Positions 45,508-53,573 of a stretch of 64,000 nt of DNA are shown in pieces. The notes beneath the pieces are model-generated. The model had not been told where the DNA came from, made no database searches, and saw nothing but the letters and a program-made list of their open reading frames with translations. Both the position numbers and the translations under genes were made by a program. How positions within the stretch are numbered: position 1 is the first letter of the stretch; each line of letters begins with the position of its first letter. Source of the stretch: Pseudomonas sp. PDM05 (GTDB lineage Bacteria > Pseudomonadota > Gammaproteobacteria > Pseudomonadales > Pseudomonadaceae); the NCBI RefSeq assembly GCF_014851685.1, contig NZ_JACVAC010000005.1:275375-339374 (forward strand), in the 5' to 3' direction.

Positions 45508-46473
45508 TCAAGTTTGTGGGGTGTTTTCCAGTATGCGACGGTCTTCTTTCTCGCTCATGCGGCGGAAGTAGGTCGACAGCAATGCCCCGGAAATATTGTG
45601 CCAGACGCTGAACAGCGCACTCGGCACCGCCGCCAGCGGCGAGAAATGTGCACTGGCCAATGCGGCGCCGAGCCCGGAGTTCTGCATGCCGACCTCCAGC
45701 GCCAACGACTTGCGCTGCGCCAATGGCAGCTTGAACACGCGGCCGGTGAAGTAGCCCAGCAGGTAGCCGAAGCTGTTGTGCAGCATCACCACGGCCATGA
45801 TCAGCAGGCCTGATTCGGCGATCTTCGCCTGGCTGGCGGCCACCACCGCGGCGACGATGATCACGATGCTCACCACCGATACCAATGGCAACACGTCCAC
45901 CGCATGCCGTACGCGTTCGCCGAGCACACGCTGCGCGACTACGCCGAGCACGATCGGCAGCAGCACCACTTGCAGGATCGACCAGAATAGCTCCATGAAC
46001 GATACCGGCAGCCAGGCCGAGGCCAGCAACCAGATCAGCGCCGGGGTGAGCAGCGGGGCGAGGAGGGTGGTGACGGCGGCGATGGCCACCGACAGCGCCA
46101 GGTCGCCACGGGCCAGCCAGGTCATCACGTTGGACGAGGTGCCGCTTGGGCAGCAACCGACCAGAATCACGCCGACGGCAATTTCCGGCGGCAGGTGGAA
46201 GGCCTGGCACAGCAACCACGCCACGCCCGGCATGATCACAAAGTGCGCGACCACGCCCAGGGCGACGCGCCACGGATGGCGGGCGACCTCGGCGAAGTCA
46301 TCAATCTTGAGGGTCAGCCCCATGCCGAACATCACCAGGCCCAGCAGCGGCACGATGGCGGTTTTCAGGCCGATGAACCAGCCCGGTTCGAGGAACGCCA
46401 GTACCGCGAAAATCAGCACCCAGTAGGCGAAGGTATTGCCGACGAAGCGGCTCAGGGCGGCGAGTGCGCGCAT
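45508..46473 (-). CDS. Bile acid:sodium symporter family protein
   Basis: A 321-residue ten-TM protein of the BASS/SBF family: LLGLVMFGMGLTLKIDDF, LVGCCPSGTSSNVMTWLARGD (the sodium-binding crossover), and the paired repeat EVGMQNSGLGAALASAHF with the second unwound helix. Bacterial members take up pantoate, pyruvate-like organic acids or bile acids with Na+. AAGGACA eight bases before ATG 46471-46473 fixes the start. No biosynthetic neighbour identifies its substrate. Confidence 0.9.
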   Translation of the reverse strand: MRALAALSRFVGNTFAYWVLIFAVLAFLEPGWFIGLKTAIVPLLGLVMFGMGLTLKIDDFAEVARHPWRVALGVVAHFVIMPGVAWLLCQAFHLPPEIAVGVILVGCCPSGTSSNVMTWLARGDLALSVAIAAVTTLLAPLLTPALIWLLASAWLPVSFMELFWSILQVVLLPIVLGVVAQRVLGERVRHAVDVLPLVSVVSIVIIVAAVVAASQAKIAESGLLIMAVVMLHNSFGYLLGYFTGRVFKLPLAQRKSLALEVGMQNSGLGAALASAHFSPLAAVPSALFSVWHNISGALLSTYFRRMSEKEDRRILENTPQT

Positions 46474-46523
46474 GGGAGTGTCCTTGTTATTAGTGAATGA
46501 TTCTGCTTGGAAACCCAATCAAA

Positions 46524-46615
46524 TGTGGGAGCGGGCTTGCCCGCGAATACGCTGTGTCAGTCAACCGTGGTGGCGACTGATCCGCCGCATTCGCGAGCAA
46601 GCCCGCTCCCGCACA
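46524..46615. repeat. REP pair (head-to-head)
   Basis: TGTGGGAGCGGGCTTGCCCG and CGAGCAAGCCCGCTCCCGCA enclose GTCAGTCA/CGACTGATC half-sites. Confidence 0.92.
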
Positions 46616-46647
46616 AGCCCGCTTCTATAGGTAGAACTTCACATGGC

Positions 46648-47568
46648 TTAGATGCCTTGTGGCGTCTCTTCACCGCCCAGGGCTTCAACCAGTGCCGGGA
46701 TGAACTCGCCGAACGTCAGCATCATCAGGGTGAAGCTTGCGTCCAGTTGGCCCAGGGCTTCGTCGCCGCCGTCCTGTTCCGCCTGGTCTTGCAGCAGGTC
46801 TTCGAACTTCAGGCGTTTGACGGTCATCTTGTCGTCAAGCATGAAGGACAGCTTGTCCTGCCAGGCCAGGGCCAGTTGGGTCACGACTTTGCCGGTGGTC
46901 AGGTGCAGCTGGATCTCTTCGCCGGTCAGGTCCTGGCGCTTGCAGCGCACGATGCCGCCGTCTTCGTGGGTGTCGCGCAGTTCGCATTCGTCGAGGACGA
47001 AGAAGTCATCGGCCGGTTTCTGGGTGGTGACCCAGTCGGTCATGATCGCGGTTGGCGCGGTTTTTACGGTCAGCGGGCGAACGGGCAGGGTGCCGATCAC
47101 TTCACGCAGCGTCGACAGCAGATCTTCGGCGCGTTTCGGGCTGGCCGAGTTCACCAGGATCAGGCCCTGTTTCGGCGCGATGGCGGCGAAGGTCGACGAA
47201 CGACGGATAAAGGCGCGCGGCAGGAAGGCCTGGATGATTTCATCCTTGAGCTGGTCGCGTTCCTTCTTATAGACCTTGCGCATTTGCTCGGCCTCGATTT
47301 CTTCGACTTTCTCTTTCAGTGCGTCACGCACCACGCTACCCGGCAGGATACGTTCTTCCTTGCGCGCAGCGATCAGCAGGAAGTCACCGCTGACGTGAAC
47401 CAGGGGAGCGTCTTCACCTTTACCGAAAGGCGCGACGAAACCGTAAGTGGTCAACTCCTGGCTGGCACACGGGCGCGCCAGTTTGGTGGCCATGGCCGCT
47501 TCCAACGCCTCGGCATCAACGGGCAGATCTTGGGTCAGGCGATAGATAAGCAGGTTCTTGAACCACAT
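46648..47568 (-). CDS. rdgC: Recombination-associated protein RdgC
   Basis: A 306-residue nucleoid-associated protein that forms a DNA-encircling ring and modulates RecA-dependent recombination. Recognised by [20 protein letters not shown] at the N-terminus, [17 protein letters not shown], the central [16 protein letters not shown] and [26 protein letters not shown] precedes ATG 47566-47568. Its position next to tRNA-Val/Asp matches what I recall of PA3263. Confidence 0.95.
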   Translation of the reverse strand: MWFKNLLIYRLTQDLPVDAEALEAAMATKLARPCASQELTTYGFVAPFGKGEDAPLVHVSGDFLLIAARKEERILPGSVVRDALKEKVEEIEAEQMRKVYKKERDQLKDEIIQAFLPRAFIRRSSTFAAIAPKQGLILVNSASPKRAEDLLSTLREVIGTLPVRPLTVKTAPTAIMTDWVTTQKPADDFFVLDECELRDTHEDGGIVRCKRQDLTGEEIQLHLTTGKVVTQLALAWQDKLSFMLDDKMTVKRLKFEDLLQDQAEQDGGDEALGQLDASFTLMMLTFGEFIPALVEALGGEETPQGI

Positions 47569-47678
47569 GGGGTGAGTCTCTCCTTTATACAAAGGCGGGC
47601 ATTATTGTCTTGATCACGTCTGAGGCCAACCCTGCCTAAGCCATTGGAAGGCCTCAAAAAAAAGATTTAAGAAAGTGC

Positions 47679-47707
47679 TTGCCAGACCTTGGGTCGCTCC
47701 GTAGAAT
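47679..47707 (+). promoter_or_regulatory. Sigma-70 promoter of tRNA-Val/Asp copy 1
   Basis: TTGCCA (47679-47684) and TAGAAT (47702-47707), spacer 17, followed by GCGCGCC, the same -10 and discriminator as the tRNA-Glu promoter at 28473. Confidence 0.82.
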
Positions 47708-47727
47708 GCGCGCCACACCGAGACGAA

Positions 47728-47803
47728 GGGTGATTAGCTCAGCTGGGAGAGCATCTGCCTTACAAGCAGAGGGTCGGCGGTTCGATCCCGTCATCACCCA
47801 CCA
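47728..47803 (+). tRNA. tRNA-Val (TAC), copy 1
   Basis: 76-base cloverleaf: acceptor GGGTGAT/ATCACCC, anticodon TAC in CTTACAA, T arm GGTTCGATCCC and encoded CCA. Confidence 0.97.
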
Positions 47804-47822
47804 TTCGCCTCATGTGTTACGC

Positions 47823-47899
47823 GCAGCGGTAGTTCAGTCGGTTAGAATACCGGCCTGTCACGCCGGGGGTCGCGGGTTCGAGTCCCGTCCGCTGCGCCA
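47823..47899 (+). tRNA. tRNA-Asp (GTC), copy 1
   Basis: 77-base cloverleaf: acceptor GCAGCGG/CCGCTGC, anticodon GTC in CTGTCACG, GGGTTCGAGTCCC T arm and encoded CCA. 19 bases after tRNA-Val. Confidence 0.97.
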
Positions 47900-47940
47900 T
47901 ATTCGGTAACCTGGAACACTGAACGCCAGGTCACCACAGG

Positions 47941-47968
47941 AAGCCCGCTCATTGAGCGGGCTTTTTTG
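47941..47968 (+). terminator. Terminator of tRNA-Val/Asp copy 1
   Basis: AAGCCCGCTCATTGAGCGGG followed by CTTTTTTG. The bases from the tRNA-Asp CCA to this stem are shared with copy 2 at 53 kb. Confidence 0.9.
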
Positions 47969-48183
47969 TGCCTGAAATTCCTTCCTTGCATATTTTCATA
48001 TGAACACACCTTGGATGTGGCGCGCGGTTACGTGCCGCTTCTTGCCCACGCGCACGCTCCGATAAATGAGAGCTACGCCACAAAAGGCGTCCTCGACGGT
48101 TTCTTTGCCTCTCTGAAGTGCACTTTTCTGCTGACTCACGGACTAACGGCGCGTGTAGGAAGTTTCACTATCAGGGACGTGTC

Positions 48184-48480
48184 ATGTTTTTTATACCCCA
48201 TCCATTTGTTCGTGCGCTGGCCTGTTGGGCTGGGTCGTTGGTCTGTGCGGCGGATATGCGCAGGTTGCCTATGACCTGTTCAGCGCAACCCCTCTCAATG
48301 GTGGTTGCCGAGAACGTCAGCAGTGGCGCCAAAGCCGCCGGTAGCGTGGGTTGCGCAACGGTTGCACCCGTCTGCGAAGTGCGGCTGACGCCTTTGCGTT
48401 TTGCCATGATGCTGGGGCTTGGCCTGATTACACTGGTGGCGGCTTCGGCTCAAGCAGCCAATAGAGTTTCAGAGGGTTGA
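48184..48480 (+). CDS. Small hypothetical protein with a C-terminal membrane segment
   Basis: A 98-residue frame starting MFFIPHPF with AGGGAC just upstream. It is unusual: cysteine-rich in the first half (WAGSLVCAADM; MTCSAQ; GCATVAPVC) and hydrophobic near the end (FAMMLGLGLITLVAASAQA). I do not recognise a family. It ends in TGA three bases before the GTG of the next gene, suggesting a two-gene unit. Alternative: a degraded fragment of a larger secreted protein, since AASAQAAN looks like a signal-peptide cleavage region read in the wrong place. The segment 47969-48183 before it shows no convincing gene. Confidence 0.4.
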   Translation: MFFIPHPFVRALACWAGSLVCAADMRRLPMTCSAQPLSMVVAENVSSGAKAAGSVGCATVAPVCEVRLTPLRFAMMLGLGLITLVAASAQAANRVSEG

Positions 48481-48483
48481 AGA

Positions 48484-48789
48484 GTGATTACTGAAGATAT
48501 CGAAGTCGTTAAAGAGATTTTTTCAATCATCGATGCCGGTATTGTCGATGGTTATGATTATTTTTGTTATGACGTAACAGTGGGCGACGGCTTCATCGAT
48601 ACAGGCCTGGCCGTTGAGAGAGACGGCGTTGAGATCACTGATGCCCGAACTGATTTCGATGATACGGCGCTGTATATGCTTGCCAAGCAGCTTAATAAAA
48701 ATGCCAGGGAGCGCGGTGAGTGCTGGCGTTCTTTTGTGATGTCCTATCGGCGTGGAGGCCAGGTTAAAACAAACTTCAACTATGATTGA
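48484..48789 (+). CDS. Small acidic protein, possible orphan immunity protein
   Basis: A 101-residue acidic cytosolic protein (MITEDIEVVKEIFSIIDAGI; DTALYMLAKQLNKNARERGE; WRSFVMSYRRGGQVKTNFNY). GTG start at 48484 with AGAGGG nine bases upstream. The gene is clearly richer in A+T than its neighbours, with uncommon codons for this genome, a sign of transfer. The overall plan (acidic N-terminal helix, beta-hairpins, closing W...F......G....FNYD) resembles DUF600/YezG-type immunity proteins, which neutralise polymorphic toxins; this is inference from pattern only. No toxin gene is adjacent unless the 98-residue frame upstream is one. Confidence 0.6.
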   Translation: MITEDIEVVKEIFSIIDAGIVDGYDYFCYDVTVGDGFIDTGLAVERDGVEITDARTDFDDTALYMLAKQLNKNARERGECWRSFVMSYRRGGQVKTNFNYD

Positions 48790-48794
48790 ACGTA

Positions 48795-48822
48795 GAAAGC
48801 CCGCTCAATGAGCGGGCTTTTT
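48795..48822 (+). terminator. Third copy of the tRNA-type terminator
   Basis: GAAAGCCCGCTCAATGAGCG followed by GGCTTTTTTT. Bases 48793-48836 nearly match 53291-53335, the terminator of tRNA cassette copy 2. Confidence 0.85.
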
Positions 48823-48860
48823 TTGTCTGCGATTTTTGTAGGCACAAGGTCTGTTGGCGT

Positions 48861-51293
48861 TTAGAAATCCCAGCGGGTAGTGACCATGAAGTTGCGCGGC
48901 TCGCCATAGGCCGCAGAGTTATAGAAGCCGATGTTGGTGTAGTAGGACTTGTCGAAGATATTGTTGACGTTCAACGTCGCCGACAGGTTTTTGCTGATCT
49001 GATACTTGCTCATAAGGTCCACCAGCCAATAAGCATCCTGGGAAAACTCTTCATAGCCGCCGCGCGGGCTGTTGTAGATGTCCTGCCAGCCCACGCTCTG
49101 CCAGCGCACGCTGCCGCCGACGGTCAACTTGTCGAGGTTGCCCTTGAGTTTGTAGGTGGTGTACAGCTTGACCTGGTCTTCAGGCTCAAACGTGGAGATT
49201 TTCACGCCCTGATCGTCACGCACAATCTTGTGTGTGTAGCCCGCCTGGAGCTGCCAGCCCGGGGCGACTTCGCCGGACATCTCCACTTCATAACCCTTGG
49301 TTACCGCCTTGCTGCTCTTGTAGGCATAGTTGCTCGGTGTCGGCTTGAGGTTGTTGTACTCGTCGTCAGACAGCGCGCGATTGGACTCATGGATCTCAAA
49401 GTACGCTGCGCTGGCGTTGACCCGGCCATCGAGGAAGTCGGCCTTGATCCCCAGCTCCCAGTTCTGGCCTTCGTCCGGCTCCAGCAGCTTGTTGTCGCGG
49501 TCGCGGTTGTAGTTTTCCTGGGGCATGAAAATGTCGGTGTAGCTGGCGTACACCGCGTACGTGTCGTTCAGGTCGTAGACCGCACCAACATACGGCACGA
49601 CCCGCCCGGACTCGCGATAGTTGGGGTTGTAGCCGGTGACCTGATAGTTGACCAGGCGTGCGCCGAGCAACACCTTGAGGTCGTCGGCGAGGTTCAGGCG
49701 CGTGGTTGCGTAGGCGCCGGTCTGGCGCACGGTGTCGTCGATCAGCGATTGCGCCTTGCCCCAGTCCGGCATCGTCGCGTGGCCGCGCCAGTGATTGAAG
49801 TCGACAATATTGGGCGCCAGGTTCCAATAGCCTTTGCCGTTCCATTCCGACGCGCTGATCGAACCGCCCAGCACCAACTCATGTTCACGCCCGCCGAGGC
49901 TGTACGGCCCGCTCACATACAGGTCGGCGGAATCGCTGACGGTCTCGCCGGTGTATTTGCCCGAGGTCAACTGCGCGGTGCCGTCCGGCTGCGGCTGGTC
50001 GCCCTGAATCGAGCCCATCAGCGCGTGGTAGCCGTTGATCTTGTGGTCAAGTTGCAGCTTGGTGACCCAGCCATTGCCCAGGTCATGTTCCAGCATGGCG
50101 AATACCGTGCGGGTGTATTGCTCCCAACTGCTCCACTCGGCGGCGTTGTTGAACGAGCGCTTGACGCTGTTGCGATTGCCCTGGGAGTCGATCAGCGGAA
50201 AGCTGCCCGACCAGGACGAGCCCTTTGGCAGCGTGTCCTGGTAGTCACCGCCTACGGTCAACAGGGTATCGGGTGACAGGTCGAATTCCATGATGCCGTA
50301 GTACGTCGGGCTCTGGCGCGAGTAGTGGTCCATGAAGGAATGCTTGTCCTGGTACGCCGCGACGGCCCGGCCACGCACGTTGCCGCTGTCGGTCAGCGGG
50401 CCGCTGACGTCCAGTTCGCTGCGATAGTTGTCCCACGAGCCGGCGCCGAGGCTCGCGTGGCCCTGGAAGTCTGCAGTGGGTTTCTTGCGCACCAGATTGA
50501 TGGTCGCGCCCAGTGAGCCGGCGCCGGTGAGCAGGCCGGTGGCGCCCTTGAGCACTTCGACGCGGTCGTAGATCGCCATGTCGCTCAGGGTGTTGCCCGC
50601 CGAGTACGCGACGTTGCGCGCGGTCGAGGGGATGCCGTCGTACTGGAAGTTGTTGATCGAGAAGCCGCGCGCATAGTAGTTGCTGCGCTCGCTGTCAAAG
50701 GCCGACACGGTGATGCCGGGAGTGTGGCGCATCACGTCGTCGACGTTGTTCAGGCCGAAGTCATCCATGTGCTGGCGGGTGACCACCGACACCGATTGCG
50801 GGGTTTCCTTGGGCGTCAGCACCAGGCGGGTCGAGGTCGCGATGGCGCCGGGTGTGTAGGAACCGGTGTCTTCGGTGACGTTGCCCAGCAGGTTGGCGCT
50901 GACCTGGGTCGGGCCCAGTTCCAGGGTGCCGTTGTCGGCGGTGGGGGCGGGCTGCAGCGCATATACCTGGCCGTCTTTAACCGCGCGATAACCACTGCCT
51001 TGCAGCAGGCGGTCGAAGCCCTCCTGGATGGCGTAGTTGCCTTGCAACCCCGGGCCGTTGAGGCCCTCCAGCGCGGGGGATTGAAACACGATGGCCACGC
51101 CGGCCTGTTGCGCAAAGCGATTGAGCGATGCACCCAGGGGGCCTGCGGGGATGTCGTAGGCGGGGGCGACGACGTTGGCCGTGTCGGCCTGCGCCGGTCT
51201 GATGTTCAGCACGGTGGCGGTGAGTATGGCCAAGGACAGGGGCGCGATTTTCAGTAGGTCAAAGCGCCCGCGTGAGTAGGAAGGGGTCTGCAT
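48861..51293 (-). CDS. TonB-dependent siderophore receptor with signalling domain (FpvA/FhuE type)
   Basis: An 810-residue outer-membrane receptor. Signal sequence about 1-37, then a secretin/TonB N-terminal (STN) signalling domain about 45-115 (YDIPAGPLGASLNRFAQQAG; LLQGSGYRAVKDGQVYAL), plug about 150-270 (TPKETPQSVSVVTRQHMDD; VDDVMRHTPGITVSAFD; VEVLKGATGLLTGAGSLG), and a 22-strand barrel closing in RNFMVTTRWDF. The NVTEDTGSYTPG start of the plug and size are those of FpvA/FpvB/FhuE hydroxamate- or pyoverdine-type receptors. The STN domain passes ligand binding to the FecR-like protein encoded upstream. Confidence 0.92.
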   Translation of the reverse strand: MQTPSYSRGRFDLLKIAPLSLAILTATVLNIRPAQADTANVVAPAYDIPAGPLGASLNRFAQQAGVAIVFQSPALEGLNGPGLQGNYAIQEGFDRLLQGSGYRAVKDGQVYALQPAPTADNGTLELGPTQVSANLLGNVTEDTGSYTPGAIATSTRLVLTPKETPQSVSVVTRQHMDDFGLNNVDDVMRHTPGITVSAFDSERSNYYARGFSINNFQYDGIPSTARNVAYSAGNTLSDMAIYDRVEVLKGATGLLTGAGSLGATINLVRKKPTADFQGHASLGAGSWDNYRSELDVSGPLTDSGNVRGRAVAAYQDKHSFMDHYSRQSPTYYGIMEFDLSPDTLLTVGGDYQDTLPKGSSWSGSFPLIDSQGNRNSVKRSFNNAAEWSSWEQYTRTVFAMLEHDLGNGWVTKLQLDHKINGYHALMGSIQGDQPQPDGTAQLTSGKYTGETVSDSADLYVSGPYSLGGREHELVLGGSISASEWNGKGYWNLAPNIVDFNHWRGHATMPDWGKAQSLIDDTVRQTGAYATTRLNLADDLKVLLGARLVNYQVTGYNPNYRESGRVVPYVGAVYDLNDTYAVYASYTDIFMPQENYNRDRDNKLLEPDEGQNWELGIKADFLDGRVNASAAYFEIHESNRALSDDEYNNLKPTPSNYAYKSSKAVTKGYEVEMSGEVAPGWQLQAGYTHKIVRDDQGVKISTFEPEDQVKLYTTYKLKGNLDKLTVGGSVRWQSVGWQDIYNSPRGGYEEFSQDAYWLVDLMSKYQISKNLSATLNVNNIFDKSYYTNIGFYNSAAYGEPRNFMVTTRWDF

Positions 51294-51360
51294 GGTGAAG
51301 GCAATCCTTTACGTGTCGAATTACCTTGCTTGACGGGCAAGTCTGAGAAAACCGGAAGCT

Positions 51361-51379
51361 AATGCGAATAATTATTTTT
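51361..51379. promoter_or_regulatory. Fur-like box between fecR-type gene and receptor gene
   Basis: AATGCGAATAATTATTTTT resembles the Pseudomonas Fur consensus (GATAATGATAATCATTATC) in its A/T blocks. It overlaps the stop codon of the anti-sigma gene and lies about 70 bases before the receptor start. Weak; needs testing. Confidence 0.4.
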
Positions 51380-52355
51380 TGGCGCTGTCGTCGCGGTCGA
51401 CGAAGATCAGCCAGTTGGTAAAGTTTCTGACCTTGATCGGTAAGGTTTGCGCGAGTAACTGCAGGGCGTGGTTGCTGTCGTCCAGGGGGATCACCGCCGA
51501 TACGCGCAGGTTTTGCAGGGCGGCGCGGTCGAATTGCACATGTGCGGCATGGTGACGGGCGATCTCATCGAGCACCTCGGGCAATGGCCGGTTGTCCACG
51601 ACCAATTGGTGACGGCGCCAGGCATCATTGATGCTGGCGGGGTCGATGCGGCCGCTCAGGCGCACGCCGTCGTGGCTGAGCAGGGCCTGGGTGCCGGCAT
51701 CGACTTCCAGGGTCTGCTGGGTGTTCGCGCTCTGCGCCGCGACCCGCGACTGCAACATGCTCAATACGGTGACATCACCGTCACGCTTGACCACAAACCG
51801 CGTGCCCAGCGCCCGCAAGGTGCCTTGGGCGGTCTGCACGATAAACGGCCGGGCCGGGTCGTGAGCCACCTCCACCAGGATCTCGCCTTGCAGCAGCTCG
51901 ATGCGGCGCTGCACGGCGTCGAAATGCAGATTCGCCGCGCTGATCCCGTTCAGCGTCAACGTGGAACCGTCCGCCAGTTGCAGGGTTTGCCACTGACCCG
52001 GACCGTTGCGCACATCGGCCATCCATTGTTGCGGGTACGGGCTGACCAGCAGCGCCGCCGCTGGAATCGCCAGGCTGCACGCCAGCAGCAGGGCGCGTAC
52101 GGCATTTTTGCGGCGATGGGCTTTCTGGTGGGCAAACGCCGCGCTTAATGCCGACCGCGCCGGCGACCTGGTGCCACGCAGGGCCTGCATCCGGGTGATG
52201 ACTTCTTCCATGCGCGCGGCCGCTGCGGCGTAGTGCGGGCCCTGTTGCTTCCAGCATTCGAATGCCAGCTGCTGGGCCTCGCTCAGTTCCCCTTCGTGCA
52301 GGCGCAGCATCCATTCGGCGGCTTGCTCTTCGATCTGTTGGCGGGCGTCGGGCAT
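51372..52355 (-). CDS. FecR-type anti-sigma/signal-transducing protein
   Basis: A 327-residue inner-membrane protein: N-terminal DUF4880 region (EQAAEWMLRLHEGELSEAQQ) that holds the sigma factor, TM about 84-105 (ALLLACSLAIPAAALLVSPY), then the periplasmic FecR domain (LQLADGSTLTLNGISAANLH; EILVEVAHDPARPFIVQTAQ; LGTRFVVKRDGDVTVLSMLQ) and a short STN-like end (LPEVLDEIARHHAAHVQFD) that contacts the receptor signalling domain. It stands 6 bases after the sigma gene and before the receptor gene. Confidence 0.93.
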   Translation of the reverse strand: MPDARQQIEEQAAEWMLRLHEGELSEAQQLAFECWKQQGPHYAAAAARMEEVITRMQALRGTRSPARSALSAAFAHQKAHRRKNAVRALLLACSLAIPAAALLVSPYPQQWMADVRNGPGQWQTLQLADGSTLTLNGISAANLHFDAVQRRIELLQGEILVEVAHDPARPFIVQTAQGTLRALGTRFVVKRDGDVTVLSMLQSRVAAQSANTQQTLEVDAGTQALLSHDGVRLSGRIDPASINDAWRRHQLVVDNRPLPEVLDEIARHHAAHVQFDRAALQNLRVSAVIPLDDSNHALQLLAQTLPIKVRNFTNWLIFVDRDDSAKK

Positions 52356-52361
52356 GTGCGA

Positions 52362-52880
52362 TCAAGTATCCAGGCTATGGCTGCAATGCATGAGTGCCTG
52401 GATCAGGTACTTGCGCACGGTGCGTTCCGACAACTTCAGCTGTTGGGCGATCTGTTGCTGGGTCAATTCTTCGAGGTAATAGAGTACGAACGCCTGGCGC
52501 GAGTACTCATGCATGCCTTCGAGGATAAACGCGATCTGCTCCAAGGCTTCGAGGGTGGTGTGGATCTGTTCCGGCGATTGGAATCCTTCGAGGGCGTCCA
52601 CCGTCAGTGCCAACTCTTGCAGATACGCTTGTTCAATCTGCCTGCGTCGCGCCTGATCGATTATCAGGCGTCGCGCCGTGGTACTCAGGTACGCCCGTGG
52701 TTCGCGGATGTGCGCCACGGATTCGCGTGCATTGAGGATGCGCGCAAAGGTGTCTTGCGCCAGGTCCGCCGCGTTCTGGCGACAGCCCAATTTGCGCCGC
52801 AGCCACGCCAGCAGCCAGCCGTGATGCTCGCTGTAGAGCGCGGTAATTTCCCGCTGGAAGGGCGGTTCACCCACAGACAT
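52362..52880 (-). CDS. FecI-type ECF sigma factor
   Basis: A 172-residue ECF (iron-starvation group) sigma factor. Sigma-2: YSEHHGWLLAWLRRKLGCRQ, NAADLAQDTFARIL; sigma-4: YYLEELTQQQIAQQLKLSER with TVRKYLIQALMHC. I chose ATG 52878-52880 (MSVGEPPFQ); an in-frame TTG 16 codons earlier would place the Fur-like box inside the coding region. First gene of a sigma-FecR-receptor set; should activate the receptor promoter when the ferric ligand is bound. Confidence 0.92.
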   Translation of the reverse strand: MSVGEPPFQREITALYSEHHGWLLAWLRRKLGCRQNAADLAQDTFARILNARESVAHIREPRAYLSTTARRLIIDQARRRQIEQAYLQELALTVDALEGFQSPEQIHTTLEALEQIAFILEGMHEYSRQAFVLYYLEELTQQQIAQQLKLSERTVRKYLIQALMHCSHSLDT

Positions 52881-52899
52881 AGGCGTGGCTCGAGCGTTA

Positions 52900-52918
52900 T
52901 TGAGAATGGTTTTTAATT
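52900..52918. promoter_or_regulatory. Fur-like box upstream of the sigma gene
   Basis: TTGAGAATGGTTTTTAATT (plus strand), centred about 30 bases before the ATG at 52880, matches the TTGAGAATG-type half of Pseudomonas Fur sites. Iron repression of the sigma factor is the usual control for this system. Confidence 0.6.
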
Positions 52919-53080
52919 GTGAGGCCAAGTGTCGGGTAAACGCAATAGAGTCGCGTTTGGGCCCCGCAAGCCCGTATTTACGGGGTTTGCGCCGTCTACA
53001 GAAAAATATTTCAAATAAATTGCATTTAAATCAAGACATTGCGGATTTTTGATGTATGATGCCGCCCACACCGAAACGAA

Positions 53081-53156
53081 GGGTGATTAGCTCAGCTGGG
53101 AGAGCATCTGCCTTACAAGCAGAGGGTCGGCGGTTCGATCCCGTCATCACCCACCA
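53081..53156 (+). tRNA. tRNA-Val (TAC), copy 2
   Basis: Identical to the copy at 47728. The upstream promoter is weaker: TATGAT (53055-53060) is present but no good -35 hexamer lies at the right distance. Confidence 0.97.
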
Positions 53157-53175
53157 TTCGCTTCAAGTGTTACGC

Positions 53176-53252
53176 GCAGCGGTAGTTCAGTCGGTTAGAA
53201 TACCGGCCTGTCACGCCGGGGGTCGCGGGTTCGAGTCCCGTCCGCTGCGCCA
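53176..53252 (+). tRNA. tRNA-Asp (GTC), copy 2
   Basis: Identical to the copy at 47823, with the same 19-base spacing to tRNA-Val and a common 3' flank. Confidence 0.97.
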
Positions 53253-53292
53253 TATTCGGTAACCTGGAACACTGAACGCCAGGTCACCACTA

Positions 53293-53322
53293 GAAAGCCC
53301 GCTCATTGAGCGGGCTTTTTTT
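53293..53322 (+). terminator. Terminator of tRNA-Val/Asp copy 2
   Basis: GAAAGCCCGCTCATTGAGCG followed by GGCTTTTTTTC. Same stem as at 47941. Confidence 0.9.
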
Positions 53323-53335
53323 CGTCTGCGATTTT

Positions 53336-53573
53336 CCTCTTGGCGCCTTGCCGTTGTGCACTGCACGTTCACCTTGAACTGTGCCGGTGCGCCATGACGT
53401 GGGGGAATACCCCCATGCACATTGGTCGATTGCGCCCCTGGCCGCTTAAACGGTTATCTATAGCCACGCGAAGACTTCCAGGCGAGCTGCCGACGGCAGG
53501 ATGCTGCGGTGCCCGCCCTCTAACAATGGCCTTTCAAGGCGATAAAAATAGTCTGCAAGGGGAATGGCTCTAC
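53336..53573. other. Leader region of the BCCT gene
   Basis: About 240 bases with no terminator or repeat. The reading frame of the BCCT gene is open across it but has cysteine- and arginine-rich coding unlike the transporter, so I treat it as untranslated leader holding the promoter. Confidence 0.5.
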
